DNA of 64,000 nucleotides from positions 5,186 to 69,185 of the forward strand of contig CALDHY010000030.1 of assembly GCA_937901445.1 (NCBI GenBank), written 5' to 3'. Each line of letters starts with the position of its first letter. Position 1 is the first letter of the stretch. The notes under the pieces are model-generated. The model did no database searches, was not told where the DNA came from, and saw only the letters and a program-made list of their open reading frames with translations. The translations under genes were made by a program, and so were the position numbers. This stretch comes from an uncultured Selenomonadales bacterium. GTDB lineage: Bacteria; Bacillota; Negativicutes; Selenomonadales; Selenomonadaceae. This document shows, piece after piece, positions 1 to 7,128 of this stretch.

Positions 1-46
1 GGAATTAATGACTTTGAAGATTAATTTTTAAACTACAAAAAAGTTT

Positions 47-76
47 TAGCCGCTTGAAAGAGTCGGCTATTTTTTT
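47..76 (+). terminator. Rho-independent terminator of a gene upstream of the window
   Basis: The stem TAGCCG/CGGCTA (47-52 with 64-69, 11-nt loop) is followed by seven T. It insulates the solute-binding protein gene from whatever lies to the left. Confidence 0.75.
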
Positions 77-112
77 ATGAGTCAATCTCTTTGAAAATTA
101 AAAAAATTTATG

Positions 113-139
113 TTGCAAATGTGAAAAATATGGTATAAT
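113..139 (+). promoter_or_regulatory. Sigma-A-type promoter of the TAXI gene
   Basis: TTGCAA (113-118) and TATAAT (134-139) are 15 bp apart, with a TG just before the -10 that may compensate for the short spacer. It lies 43 bp upstream of the ATG. Confidence 0.6.
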
Positions 140-181
140 TTGCGCAGGAATTTAAAAAAAATTTTTTAAGGAGTGTTATTA

Positions 182-1150
182 ATGAAGTTACCAAAAATTT
201 TTAAACGTGTACTGACGGCGGGGCTTGCTTTGGCAATGGCTATAGGCGTTGCAGGTTGCGGCACCGGCAGCGACCAGAGCGAAAACTTTTTGAACATTGC
301 AACCGGCGGCACGGCGGGGACTTATTATCCGATAGGCGGAGCACTTGCTGAAGTTATTAACAAAGAAGTTCAAGGCGTCAACGCCGCCGCACAAAGTACC
401 GGCGCATCCGTTGCAAATATCAATATGTTGATGGATGGACAAGTTGAAATGGCGATTGTTCAAAATGACATAACCTATTACGCTGTCAACGGTACAAATA
501 TGTTCGATAAAAAAGTTGAAAACCTGCGCGGTATTGCCTCACTTTATCCTGAAACTTGCCAATTTGTAACAACAGTTGATTCAGGTATTATGTCAGTTGC
601 AGATTTAAAGGGTAAAAGAGTTGCAGTTGGCGCAGCAGGCTCCGGCGTTGAAGCTAACGTTCGCCAAATTCTTCAAGCTTACGGTATAACTTATGACGAT
701 ATTGAAGAGCAATTTTTATCATTTGCTGAAGGCGCAAACGCCCTTAAAGACGGCACGGTTGATGTTGCTTGCGTAACTGCAGGTTATCCTACTGCCTCAA
801 TTCAAGACGTTGCTTCACAGAAAAAAATTCGCCTCCTTCCGCTTGATGAAGACAAAATTACCGCGCTTACAATCGATTATCCTTTCTACACAAGGACAGT
901 TATTCCCGGCGGCGTTTATCAAGGATTTGAAGGCGAAATTGCAACTGTCAGCGTAATGGCTATTCTTGTTGCAACAGACAAAATGGACGATAAAACCGGC
1001 TATGACGTAACAAAGGCAATTTTCACTCACACCGATAAACTTGTAGCGGCTCACTCTGCGGCAAAATCTATTGAAAAGAAAACCGCTCTTGCAGGTATGG
1101 GCTTTATCAAAATGAATGACGGTGCAGAAAAATTCCTTAAAGAACAATAA
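182..1150 (+). CDS. TAXI family TRAP transporter solute-binding lipoprotein
   Basis: This is the periplasmic or lipid-anchored substrate receptor of a TRAP-T (TAXI) transporter, a family that captures small organic acids. The protein of 322 residues starts with a lipoprotein signal peptide ending in the lipobox VAGC. The typical TAXI stretch GGTAGTYYPIGGAL follows, and VAVGAAGSGVEANVRQIL lies mid-protein. I chose ATG 182 because GGAG lies about 8 nt upstream; the GTG at 173 overlaps that site. The fused membrane subunit (DctQM) is not in the window and the gene has its own promoter and terminator, so it is an orphan receptor here. The substrate cannot be read from sequence. Confidence 0.9.
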   Translation: MKLPKIFKRVLTAGLALAMAIGVAGCGTGSDQSENFLNIATGGTAGTYYPIGGALAEVINKEVQGVNAAAQSTGASVANINMLMDGQVEMAIVQNDITYYAVNGTNMFDKKVENLRGIASLYPETCQFVTTVDSGIMSVADLKGKRVAVGAAGSGVEANVRQILQAYGITYDDIEEQFLSFAEGANALKDGTVDVACVTAGYPTASIQDVASQKKIRLLPLDEDKITALTIDYPFYTRTVIPGGVYQGFEGEIATVSVMAILVATDKMDDKTGYDVTKAIFTHTDKLVAAHSAAKSIEKKTALAGMGFIKMNDGAEKFLKEQ

Positions 1151-1195
1151 GAGCAAAAAGCTGAAGGCAAAAGTTAAAAATTCCTTATAAAAAAG

Positions 1196-1224
1196 ACCGT
1201 ACCATTTGCCGGTACGGTTTTTTT
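1196..1224. terminator. Bidirectional terminator between TAXI and ftsL
   Basis: A perfect 8-bp stem ACCGTACC/GGTACGGT (1196-1203, 1211-1218) has T7 on the plus side and A-rich sequence on the other. It can end both convergent transcripts. Confidence 0.85.
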
Positions 1225-1229
1225 AGTGT

Positions 1230-1601
1230 CTATCTTTCATGTGCAAAGTACAATTTTTCCGGTACGTCCATACCCAATTCATCCTGCGCAATTTGTTTAA
1301 TGCGGCTCGGCGATTTCAACTTTGCAATTTCGATTTTTAAGCGTTCGTTTTCAAGTTCGAGTTGTTGCGCCTGATTTTGCGTGGCAACCAGCGCGTAACC
1401 GCGACTTGCACTGATACCGCTGCGAATCACGACCAACATTGCCAAAAGTGAAATGACGATAAAAGCAACGCGGCAACGCGACCGTAAAAGATGATTCAGT
1501 TTTGGGCGGTAATTTATAAGTCTAAGTTTTGAAGTATTTTCTGCAGATTGAATTTCATTTTGAATTTCGGCGTTGGTATTTTGTTGGTTACGCCTTGTCA
1601 T
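1230..1601 (-). CDS. ftsL: Cell division protein FtsL-like
   Basis: This is a small bitopic division protein of 123 residues. It has a basic cytoplasmic N-terminus, one transmembrane segment (VAFIVISLLAMLVVI, near residue 50), and a leucine-rich periplasmic coiled coil (LELENERLKIEIAKLK). It ends in the IAQDELGM motif typical of FtsL/DivIC-type proteins. ATG 1601 follows a GAGGGGG Shine-Dalgarno; a TTG at 1616 overlaps the rsmH stop and is unlikely. The rsmH-ftsL order is that of the dcw cluster, but ftsI does not follow. DivIC cannot be fully excluded; position favours FtsL. Confidence 0.8.
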   Translation of the reverse strand: MTRRNQQNTNAEIQNEIQSAENTSKLRLINYRPKLNHLLRSRCRVAFIVISLLAMLVVIRSGISASRGYALVATQNQAQQLELENERLKIEIAKLKSPSRIKQIAQDELGMDVPEKLYFAHER

Positions 1602-1612
1602 AATAGTCCCCC

Positions 1613-2542
1613 TCAAATAATTTTTTCCGCCGTACGAAGTTTGGCAGATTTCGCACGGGAATTTTTATTTAATTCTTCGACAGTAGCAGTTGCAGCTTTA
1701 CCTAAAATTTTAATTTCGGCTTTGTGGTTGCACACGCAGACGGGAAAATTTTTTGGGCAAATGCAGTCCTGCGCGAGTGTCTTGAAAGTATTTTTTACAA
1801 TCCTGTCTTCAAGCGAATGGAAAGTAATAATAGCAATTCGCCCGCCAAATTTCAAGTGTCGAACTGCTGAAATTATCGCCGCGTTCAAAATTTCCAATTC
1901 GTGATTAACTTCAATTCGCACGGCTTGAAAAACTCTTTTGGCGGGATGTCCGCCGTCAGAAATTTTTGGTACAGATTTTTCAATAATTTTGACAAGTTCG
2001 CCGGTAGTTTCAATCGCAGAATTTTTACGCGCGCCGACAATATTTTTTGCAATTCGTTTTGAAAATCTTTCTTCGCCGTATTCGCTGAAAATTTTTACTA
2101 AAGAATCTTCGTCGTAATTGTTGATAACGTCAAACGCAGAAAAATTTTTCGTGCGGTCCATTCTCATATCAAGCGGCGCGTCATTCATATAGGAAAAGCC
2201 GCGTTCGGCAGTGTCAATTTGATATGACGAAACGCCCAAATCGAAAAGTGCGCCGTCAATTTTCTCAACGCCTAAACTGTCAAGAATTTTATCAAGTTCA
2301 GAAAAATTGCCGTGAACAATTTCAACTTTGCAACTCAAGCCGGAAAGTTTTTCACGCGCCGCGCTTATTGCGTCTTCGTCCCTGTCAATTCCAATTAAAA
2401 ATCCGTCCGAGTCTAAACTTTCGCCAATTTTCAAAGAATGCCCGCCGCCGCCCAATGTACAATCCAAATAAATTCCGTGCGGCTGAATGTTAAGAGCGTC
2501 AATAACTTCATTCAACATTACGCTTTTATGTTCAAACTTCAA
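1613..2542 (-). CDS. rsmH: 16S rRNA (cytosine(1402)-N(4))-methyltransferase RsmH
   Basis: This is the SAM-dependent enzyme that methylates N4 of C1402 in the ribosomal P site. At 309 residues it has full family length. The N-terminus HKSVMLNEVIDAL and the SAM loop YLDCTLGGGGHS are diagnostic, as are GVSSYQIDTAERGFSY and the C-terminal ITFHSLEDRIVK. The start is TTG at 2542, preceded by AAGGTG; no better start lies downstream. It heads a two-gene unit with ftsL, with no mraZ upstream. Confidence 0.95.
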   Translation of the reverse strand: MKFEHKSVMLNEVIDALNIQPHGIYLDCTLGGGGHSLKIGESLDSDGFLIGIDRDEDAISAAREKLSGLSCKVEIVHGNFSELDKILDSLGVEKIDGALFDLGVSSYQIDTAERGFSYMNDAPLDMRMDRTKNFSAFDVINNYDEDSLVKIFSEYGEERFSKRIAKNIVGARKNSAIETTGELVKIIEKSVPKISDGGHPAKRVFQAVRIEVNHELEILNAAIISAVRHLKFGGRIAIITFHSLEDRIVKNTFKTLAQDCICPKNFPVCVCNHKAEIKILGKAATATVEELNKNSRAKSAKLRTAEKII

Positions 2543-2572
2543 CGCCCTTCACCTTCCAATTTCTTTATTCAA

Positions 2573-2601
2573 GTTATATCAGAAAATTCCTTCAAACGCA
2601 A
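2573..2601 (-). promoter_or_regulatory. Promoter of rsmH-ftsL
   Basis: On the minus strand, TTGCGT (2596-2601) and TATAAC (2573-2578) are 17 bp apart, with TG before the -10. It is back to back with the promoter at 2626. Confidence 0.5.
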
Positions 2602-2625
2602 GAAAAATTTTTCAGTCAAAATTCA

Positions 2626-2653
2626 TTGACGATTTGACGATACGTGATATAAT
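2626..2653 (+). promoter_or_regulatory. Promoter of the DUF1858 gene
   Basis: TTGACG (2626-2631), 16 bp, then an extended TGATATAAT with the -10 hexamer at 2648-2653. It lies 25 bp before a strong TAGGAGG ribosome site. A second TTGACG at 2634 is too close to the -10 to serve. Confidence 0.75.
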
Positions 2654-2677
2654 TCAACAGTTTAGGAGGTTTTTAAA

Positions 2678-2911
2678 ATGAAAATTACTAAAGATATGAA
2701 TATAATTGAAGTTGTTCAGAAATATCCTGATACCATCGGCGTTTTTATGTACGCGGGAATGGGTTGTTTCGGTTGCCACGTCGCGCAGTTTGAAACTGTC
2801 GAAGAAGGCGCAATGGCTCATGGAATTGACGTTGATGCACTTGTTGACGCGCTTAATGAAGTTATTGAGGCGTCAGATGAACCGGCGCAAACTAGTGAGG
2901 TAGTGGGATAG
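2678..2911 (+). CDS. DUF1858 domain redox-disulfide protein
   Basis: This 77-residue protein is of the DUF1858 / hybrid-cluster-protein-associated disulfide family. It shows MNIIEVVQKYPDTIGVF near the N-terminus and the Cys pair GCFGCH near residue 31, spaced CxxC as in a redox or metal site. The molecular role of the family is not settled. TAGGAGG precedes the ATG. The last codons and the TAG stop fall in an octamer repeat array, and a hairpin with a T tract follows before the DUF512 gene. Confidence 0.85.
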   Translation: MKITKDMNIIEVVQKYPDTIGVFMYAGMGCFGCHVAQFETVEEGAMAHGIDVDALVDALNEVIEASDEPAQTSEVVG

Positions 2912-2981
2912 TGCGATAGTTGGATAGTGTTTACTACACCACTACCACACTATACCACTATCACACTACAAAACTACAACG
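2896..2981. repeat. Inverted octamer repeat array (TAGTGNGA family)
   Basis: About five degenerate 8-bp units of the TAGTGGGA/TAGTGCGA type run rightward, followed by about five of the complementary type (CTACCACA, CTATCACA). The two arms could fold into a long imperfect hairpin. The array includes the stop codon of the DUF1858 gene. A related array lies at 4317-4391. Confidence 0.8.
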
Positions 2982-3015
2982 ACGGCGTAGAAAAAATTTG
3001 CGCCGTTTATTTTTT
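2982..3015 (+). terminator. Possible terminator or attenuator ahead of the DUF512 gene
   Basis: ACGGCG (2982-2987) pairs with CGCCGT (3001-3006), followed by TTATTTTTT. The T tract ends only 5 nt before the DUF512 ATG, so the hairpin covers the place where a ribosome site should be. Confidence 0.5.
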
Positions 3016-3019
3016 AGCT

Positions 3020-4315
3020 ATGAAAATTACCAAGATTTACAAAGATTCGCTTGCTGAAGAATTGGAACTTCAAGTCGGCGATAAAATTTTAAAGATTAAC
3101 AATCAGACGCCAAAAGATTTAATTGAACTTAGTTTTTTGTTTGCAGATGAAGAAATTGAACTTTTGGTTGAACATTCCGGCGGCGAAAGGGAAATTATCG
3201 CCTTTGAAAAAGATATTGATGAAGAAATTGGCGCAGAATTTGAATCCGCCGTTGACAAAATTAAATGCTGTAAAAATCACTGCGTATTTTGTTTTGTCGA
3301 TATGATCGCGCCGAATATGCGTCAAACTTTAAATATTAAAGATGATGACTACCGCCTTTCGTTTTTGTACGGGAATTTTATAACGTTGACAAATTTAACC
3401 GACGCAGATTTTAACCGTATCAAAAATTTTCATTTATCGCCGCTGTATATTTCGGTTCACTCAATGAATCCTGAAGTTAGGGCGAAAATGCTAAGGACGC
3501 CTGCCGCCGGAAAAATTCAAACGCACCTTGACAGGTTGCAAAATTGCGGTGTCGAATATCATACTCAAGTTGTACTTTGCCCCAATTTGAATGACGGCGC
3601 GGAATTGGATTATACAATTTCTGAAATTATGAAACGCCGCCCCTTTGCACAAAGTTTGGCGATTGTTCCTGTCGGAGTTACAAAATATCGCCGTGATAAA
3701 TTTCCCTTAACGCAATTTGACTCCGAAGGCGCGGCAAAAGTTATCGCGCAGGTTGAAAAGTTTCAAAAAAAATCTCGCGCAGAAACCGGCAAAACTTTTG
3801 TATATTTGGGCGATGAATTTTATTTTCTTGCAGGGCAGGAAATGCCGCCCGCCGCCTATTATGACGATTTCCCACAAATTGAAAACGGTATAGGCTTGAC
3901 GCGCAATTTTATCGAAGAATTTTATTTAAGGGATAAGGATTACGGGCTAAGGGCTAAGGAATTAAAAATAGATGTAATTTGTGGTACTTCAATTTCAGTT
4001 GTCTTGAAAAAACTTGCTGAAGAGGAAATGCGCCGCAATGAAAATCTTGACGTGCGAATTTTGCCGGTTGTCAATGAATTTTTCGGCAGTAAAATAAATG
4101 TTTCAGGGCTTTTAACCGGCGGCGATATTATCAACACTCTCAAAAAAAATAATCGCCCTTGCGATAAAATTTTAATTCCTGCAACCGCGCTCCGTTCCGG
4201 CACTGAAATTTTTTTGGACGATGTAACTGTTGACGATATGAGAAAAATTTTCCCTGCAAAATTTCAAGCAATTCACAACGGCGGCGAATTTCACAATAGT
4301 TTGATGGTGTTATAG
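3020..4315 (+). CDS. DUF512 family radical-SAM-like protein with N-terminal PDZ domain
   Basis: The 432-residue protein has a PDZ-like N-terminus (ITKIYKDSLAEELELQVGDKI) and then the cysteine cluster CCKNHCVFCFVD, whose CxxxCxxC spacing is that of a radical-SAM iron-sulfur site. DDDYRLSFLYGNFITLTNL and a C-terminal DUF512 region follow. Function is unknown; in many Firmicutes it neighbours der, as here. The start is ATG 3020, where the PDZ homology begins, although no Shine-Dalgarno is visible and a hairpin sits just upstream. A heptamer array is embedded in frame at 3927-3961 (see findings). The TAG stop touches the next octamer array. Confidence 0.85.
   Translation: MKITKIYKDSLAEELELQVGDKILKINNQTPKDLIELSFLFADEEIELLVEHSGGEREIIAFEKDIDEEIGAEFESAVDKIKCCKNHCVFCFVDMIAPNMRQTLNIKDDDYRLSFLYGNFITLTNLTDADFNRIKNFHLSPLYISVHSMNPEVRAKMLRTPAAGKIQTHLDRLQNCGVEYHTQVVLCPNLNDGAELDYTISEIMKRRPFAQSLAIVPVGVTKYRRDKFPLTQFDSEGAAKVIAQVEKFQKKSRAETGKTFVYLGDEFYFLAGQEMPPAAYYDDFPQIENGIGLTRNFIEEFYLRDKDYGLRAKELKIDVICGTSISVVLKKLAEEEMRRNENLDVRILPVVNEFFGSKINVSGLLTGGDIINTLKKNNRPCDKILIPATALRSGTEIFLDDVTVDDMRKIFPAKFQAIHNGGEFHNSLMVL
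3927..3961 (+). repeat. Heptamer array inside the DUF512 coding region
   Basis: Five contiguous 7-bp units read TAAGGGA, TAAGGAT, TACGGGC, TAAGGGC, TAAGGAA. They are translated in frame as part of the protein. The third unit starts exactly on a codon and is the only one with TAC instead of TAA. Confidence 0.85.
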
Positions 4316-4316
4316 T

Positions 4317-4391
4317 GCGTCAGTTTGCTAGTAATAGCTATTCCACTACCACACTATCACACTACCACACTATCCAACTACCACACTACAA
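4317..4391. repeat. Octamer repeat array between DUF512 and der
   Basis: Units of the CTACCACA/CTATCACA type are repeated about seven times (4341-4391), preceded by a weaker TAGTGCGT-like left arm. It is the same family as 2896-2981 and ends directly before the der ribosome site. Confidence 0.75.
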
Positions 4392-4404
4392 TGGAGGTGA
4401 TTTA

Positions 4405-5733
4405 ATGAGTAAACCTATTGTGGCGATTGTCGGGCGTCCGAATGTCGGCAAGTCAACGCTTTTCAATCAAATTGGCAAAAAGCGCGTTTCGATTGTTGAC
4501 GATATGCCCGGCGTTACTCGTGACAGAATTTATATGGATGCAAATTGGCTTGAACACGATTTTACTTTGATTGACACCGGCGGGATTGAAATTTATTCCA
4601 ACGGCAATAAAATTGTTGACGAAATACGCGCGCAGGCTAATATTGCTATGGATGAAGCTGACGTTATTATTTTTGTGGTTGACGGTCGCGCAGGTTTAAC
4701 CGCTGCAGATGAAGATATTGCAAAAAGTTTGCGCGGTACAACCAAGCCGATTGTTGTTGCAGTAAATAAAATCGACAGCACGCAACTTGAAGTTGATTCT
4801 TACGAATTTTACAATTTGGGACTCGGCGATCCAATTCCAATTTCGGCAAGTAACGCGCTTAATCTTGGCGATTTATTGGATGAAGTCATAAAAAATTTTC
4901 CCGCAAATGATTCTGAAGTTATTGACGAAGACGAAATTAAAATTGCCGTGATAGGGCGTCCGAATGTTGGTAAATCTTCACTTGTCAATAAACTTTTGGG
5001 CGAAGAGCGCGTTATAGTTTCAGATATTGCCGGTACAACCCGCGACGCCATTGACACACATTTTTTCAAGGACGGCACAAAATTTACATTGATTGATACG
5101 GCAGGAATGCGCCGAAAATCTAAAGTCGAAGATGCCGTTGAATATTACAGCGTTATGCGTTCATTGCGTGCGATTGACAGGGCGGACGTTGTTTTAATGT
5201 TGATTGACGCGCCCGCCGGAATTACCGAGCAAGATAAAAAAATTGCCGGCTACGCGCACGATAGCGGCAAAGGTTGCGTTATAATCGTCAACAAATGGGA
5301 TATTTTCCCTGACAAGCACGATAAATCTACAAACAGATTCACTGACGATTTACGCGCCGAAATTGGATTTTTGCAATACGCGCCGGTTTTATATTTAAGC
5401 GCGTTGACAGGGCAGCGCGTCGATAGAGTTACAGAATTGGTAAAATTCGTCGTCGAACAACAAACAATGCGTATTCAAACAAGCGTATTAAATGAATTGA
5501 TTAGAGACGCAACGGCAGTAAACCCGCCGCCAACTAAAAAAGGTAAGCAACTGAAAATTTTATTTATGACGCAAGCTGACATTTGCCCGCCGCGTTTTGT
5601 AATTTTTGTCAACGATCCTGAACTTATGCATTTTTCTTACTTGCGATTCATTGAAAATAAACTGCGCGACACTTACGGCTTTGAAGGAACGCCGCTAAAA
5701 TTTGTCATTCGCAAACGCAATGAGGAAGAATAA
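4405..5733 (+). CDS. der: Ribosome-assembly GTPase Der (EngA)
   Basis: This essential double GTPase acts in 50S subunit maturation. At 442 residues it has the usual length. The first G domain carries GRPNVGKS (Lys16), DTGG and NKID. The second carries GRPNVGKS (Lys190), DTAG and NKWD. A KH-like C-terminal domain ends in RKRNEEE. I chose ATG 4405 after TGGAGGTG; the open frame extends upstream only through the octamer repeat. The TAA stop is the first three bases of a heptamer array. plsY lies two genes on, an arrangement common in Firmicutes. Confidence 0.97.
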   Translation: MSKPIVAIVGRPNVGKSTLFNQIGKKRVSIVDDMPGVTRDRIYMDANWLEHDFTLIDTGGIEIYSNGNKIVDEIRAQANIAMDEADVIIFVVDGRAGLTAADEDIAKSLRGTTKPIVVAVNKIDSTQLEVDSYEFYNLGLGDPIPISASNALNLGDLLDEVIKNFPANDSEVIDEDEIKIAVIGRPNVGKSSLVNKLLGEERVIVSDIAGTTRDAIDTHFFKDGTKFTLIDTAGMRRKSKVEDAVEYYSVMRSLRAIDRADVVLMLIDAPAGITEQDKKIAGYAHDSGKGCVIIVNKWDIFPDKHDKSTNRFTDDLRAEIGFLQYAPVLYLSALTGQRVDRVTELVKFVVEQQTMRIQTSVLNELIRDATAVNPPPTKKGKQLKILFMTQADICPPRFVIFVNDPELMHFSYLRFIENKLRDTYGFEGTPLKFVIRKRNEEE

Positions 5734-5748
5734 GGACTAAGGATTAAG
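5731..5748 (+). repeat. Heptamer array starting at the der stop codon
   Basis: TAAGGAC, TAAGGAT and TAAG follow one another, and the first TAA is the der stop codon. Confidence 0.8.
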
Positions 5749-5775
5749 TAAATTTTTTTAAGGAGTGATTTTTTT

Positions 5776-6495
5776 ATGAAGAAAATTTTTAAATTTATGA
5801 CAGGCTTGCTCATTGCGGCAATGCTGGCAATTTCGCCGGTATCTGCGCAACGTTCAACCACGCCGGACGATTCAACCGGCTTTGTAGTTTTGGCTGACGT
5901 TGTTCCGGATATTATTCAAGAGATAAGATATTTTTCAACTTATAATTTTGTCGGAGACAGAATCGAAGGCTACGATCAACCTGTAGCGTTAATGACGATT
6001 GAAGCCGCCAATGCTTTAAAAAACGTTTCTGACGAAGTTAAACAACACGGCTACCGCTTGAAAATTTTTGACGCCTACCGCCCGCAATCTGCAGTAGATC
6101 ACTTTGTACGTTGGGGCAAAGATTTGGCTGATTATCGTATGAAATATTATTTCTATCCTAACGTTGACAAGTCCAGATTATTTATCGAAGGCTATATTGC
6201 AGAATTTTCAGGGCACAGTCGCGGCTCGACAGTCGATTTAACTTTGTTTGATATGGCAACCGGTAAAGAAGTCGACATGGGCGGTACTTTTGATTATTTC
6301 GGTGAACTTTCACACCCTGACTACAGAGGCAACCTTACTGCTCAACAGATTAAAAATCGTCAATATCTGCGCGACGTTATGATTAAGCACGGATTCAAGC
6401 CGCTTGAAACTGAATGGTGGCACTTCACGCTTGAAAATGAACCGTACCCCGACACTTACTTTACTTTTTCAGTTACTGATTTAAAAGATTTTTAA
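5776..6495 (+). CDS. Secreted D-alanyl-D-alanine dipeptidase (VanX/DdpX family, M15D)
   Basis: This zinc dipeptidase cleaves D-Ala-D-Ala from peptidoglycan turnover. The 239-residue protein begins with a clear signal peptide (MKKIFKFMTGLLIAAMLA, with ISPVSAQ to the cleavage site), so it acts outside the cytoplasm; VanX itself is cytoplasmic. The metal and catalytic signatures are SGHSRGSTVDLTL (His and Asp ligands) and ETEWWHF (catalytic Glu, His ligand). AAGGAG precedes the ATG. No van regulatory genes are nearby, so a housekeeping wall-recycling role is more likely than vancomycin resistance. Confidence 0.88.
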   Translation: MKKIFKFMTGLLIAAMLAISPVSAQRSTTPDDSTGFVVLADVVPDIIQEIRYFSTYNFVGDRIEGYDQPVALMTIEAANALKNVSDEVKQHGYRLKIFDAYRPQSAVDHFVRWGKDLADYRMKYYFYPNVDKSRLFIEGYIAEFSGHSRGSTVDLTLFDMATGKEVDMGGTFDYFGELSHPDYRGNLTAQQIKNRQYLRDVMIKHGFKPLETEWWHFTLENEPYPDTYFTFSVTDLKDF

Positions 6496-6512
6496 TTTCG
6501 GAGGTGTTTTAA

Positions 6513-7094
6513 TTGTTGGCGTTAATTTTAATTTTAATTTTAAGTTATCTTATCGGTTCCATTCCGAGCGGTTTAATTGCCGGAAGAGCAATTTGGCATA
6601 AGGATTTAAGGCATTACGGCAGCGGCAATATCGGCGCAACAAATGCTTACCGCGTACTTGGCACAAAAGGCGGCGCGTTAGTTTTCTTGATGGACTTCCT
6701 TAAAGGCGAATTGGCGGTTGTCCTTGCAAGTACTTTTTGCGGCACGCCTTCAACTATGATTCTTGCCGGTTTCTTTGCGATTGTCGGTCATATGCACAGC
6801 ATTTTCTTGAAGATGCAGGGCGGCAAGGGCGTTGCAACTTCTTTAGGCGTCATTACAATTTTAATGCCGAAAGTTGCAGTAATTATCGTTATTGTTTGGG
6901 GAGCGATTGTTTTTGCTACAAGGTACGTTTCACTCGGTTCAATCACTGCCGCGCTTATGACGCCTATTCTTGCAATGGCTTTCAGTTATCATAAGTATTA
7001 CGTTATCTTCAGCATTGTTGCTGCCGCGTTCATTATTATCAAGCACAAAGATAACATTGCACGTATCAGAAAAGGCAGGGAAAACAGGTTTTAA
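6513..7094 (+). CDS. plsY: Acyl-phosphate:glycerol-3-phosphate acyltransferase PlsY
   Basis: This membrane enzyme performs the first acylation in phospholipid synthesis, using acyl-phosphate. Its 193 residues form about five transmembrane helices. The family motifs are present: SYLIGSIPSGL, then GSGNIGATNAYRVLG, then HMHSIFLKMQGGKGVATSLG. The start is TTG 6513, seven bases after GGAGGTG. The TAA stop begins a heptamer array. gpsA, which often follows plsY, is not here. Confidence 0.95.
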   Translation: MLALILILILSYLIGSIPSGLIAGRAIWHKDLRHYGSGNIGATNAYRVLGTKGGALVFLMDFLKGELAVVLASTFCGTPSTMILAGFFAIVGHMHSIFLKMQGGKGVATSLGVITILMPKVAVIIVIVWGAIVFATRYVSLGSITAALMTPILAMAFSYHKYYVIFSIVAAAFIIIKHKDNIARIRKGRENRF

Positions 7095-7119
7095 AGGCTA
7101 AAGGCTAAGGAATAGGGGA
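7092..7119 (+). repeat. Heptamer array starting at the plsY stop codon
   Basis: Four units, TAAAGGC, TAAAGGC, TAAGGAA and TAGGGGA, run contiguously. The first TAA is the plsY stop, and the last unit supplies the Shine-Dalgarno-like AGGGG of the next gene. Confidence 0.8.
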
Positions 7120-7128
7120 AAGTGAAAA

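Noticed and set aside
1548-1904. Plus-strand open frame of 118 codons over rsmH/ftsL
   Set aside because: It is a shadow of two well-supported minus-strand genes and has no ribosome site.
5776-6495. Vancomycin-resistance VanX
   Set aside because: The protein has a signal peptide and no vanHA or vanRS genes are near; a cell-wall turnover dipeptidase is more likely.
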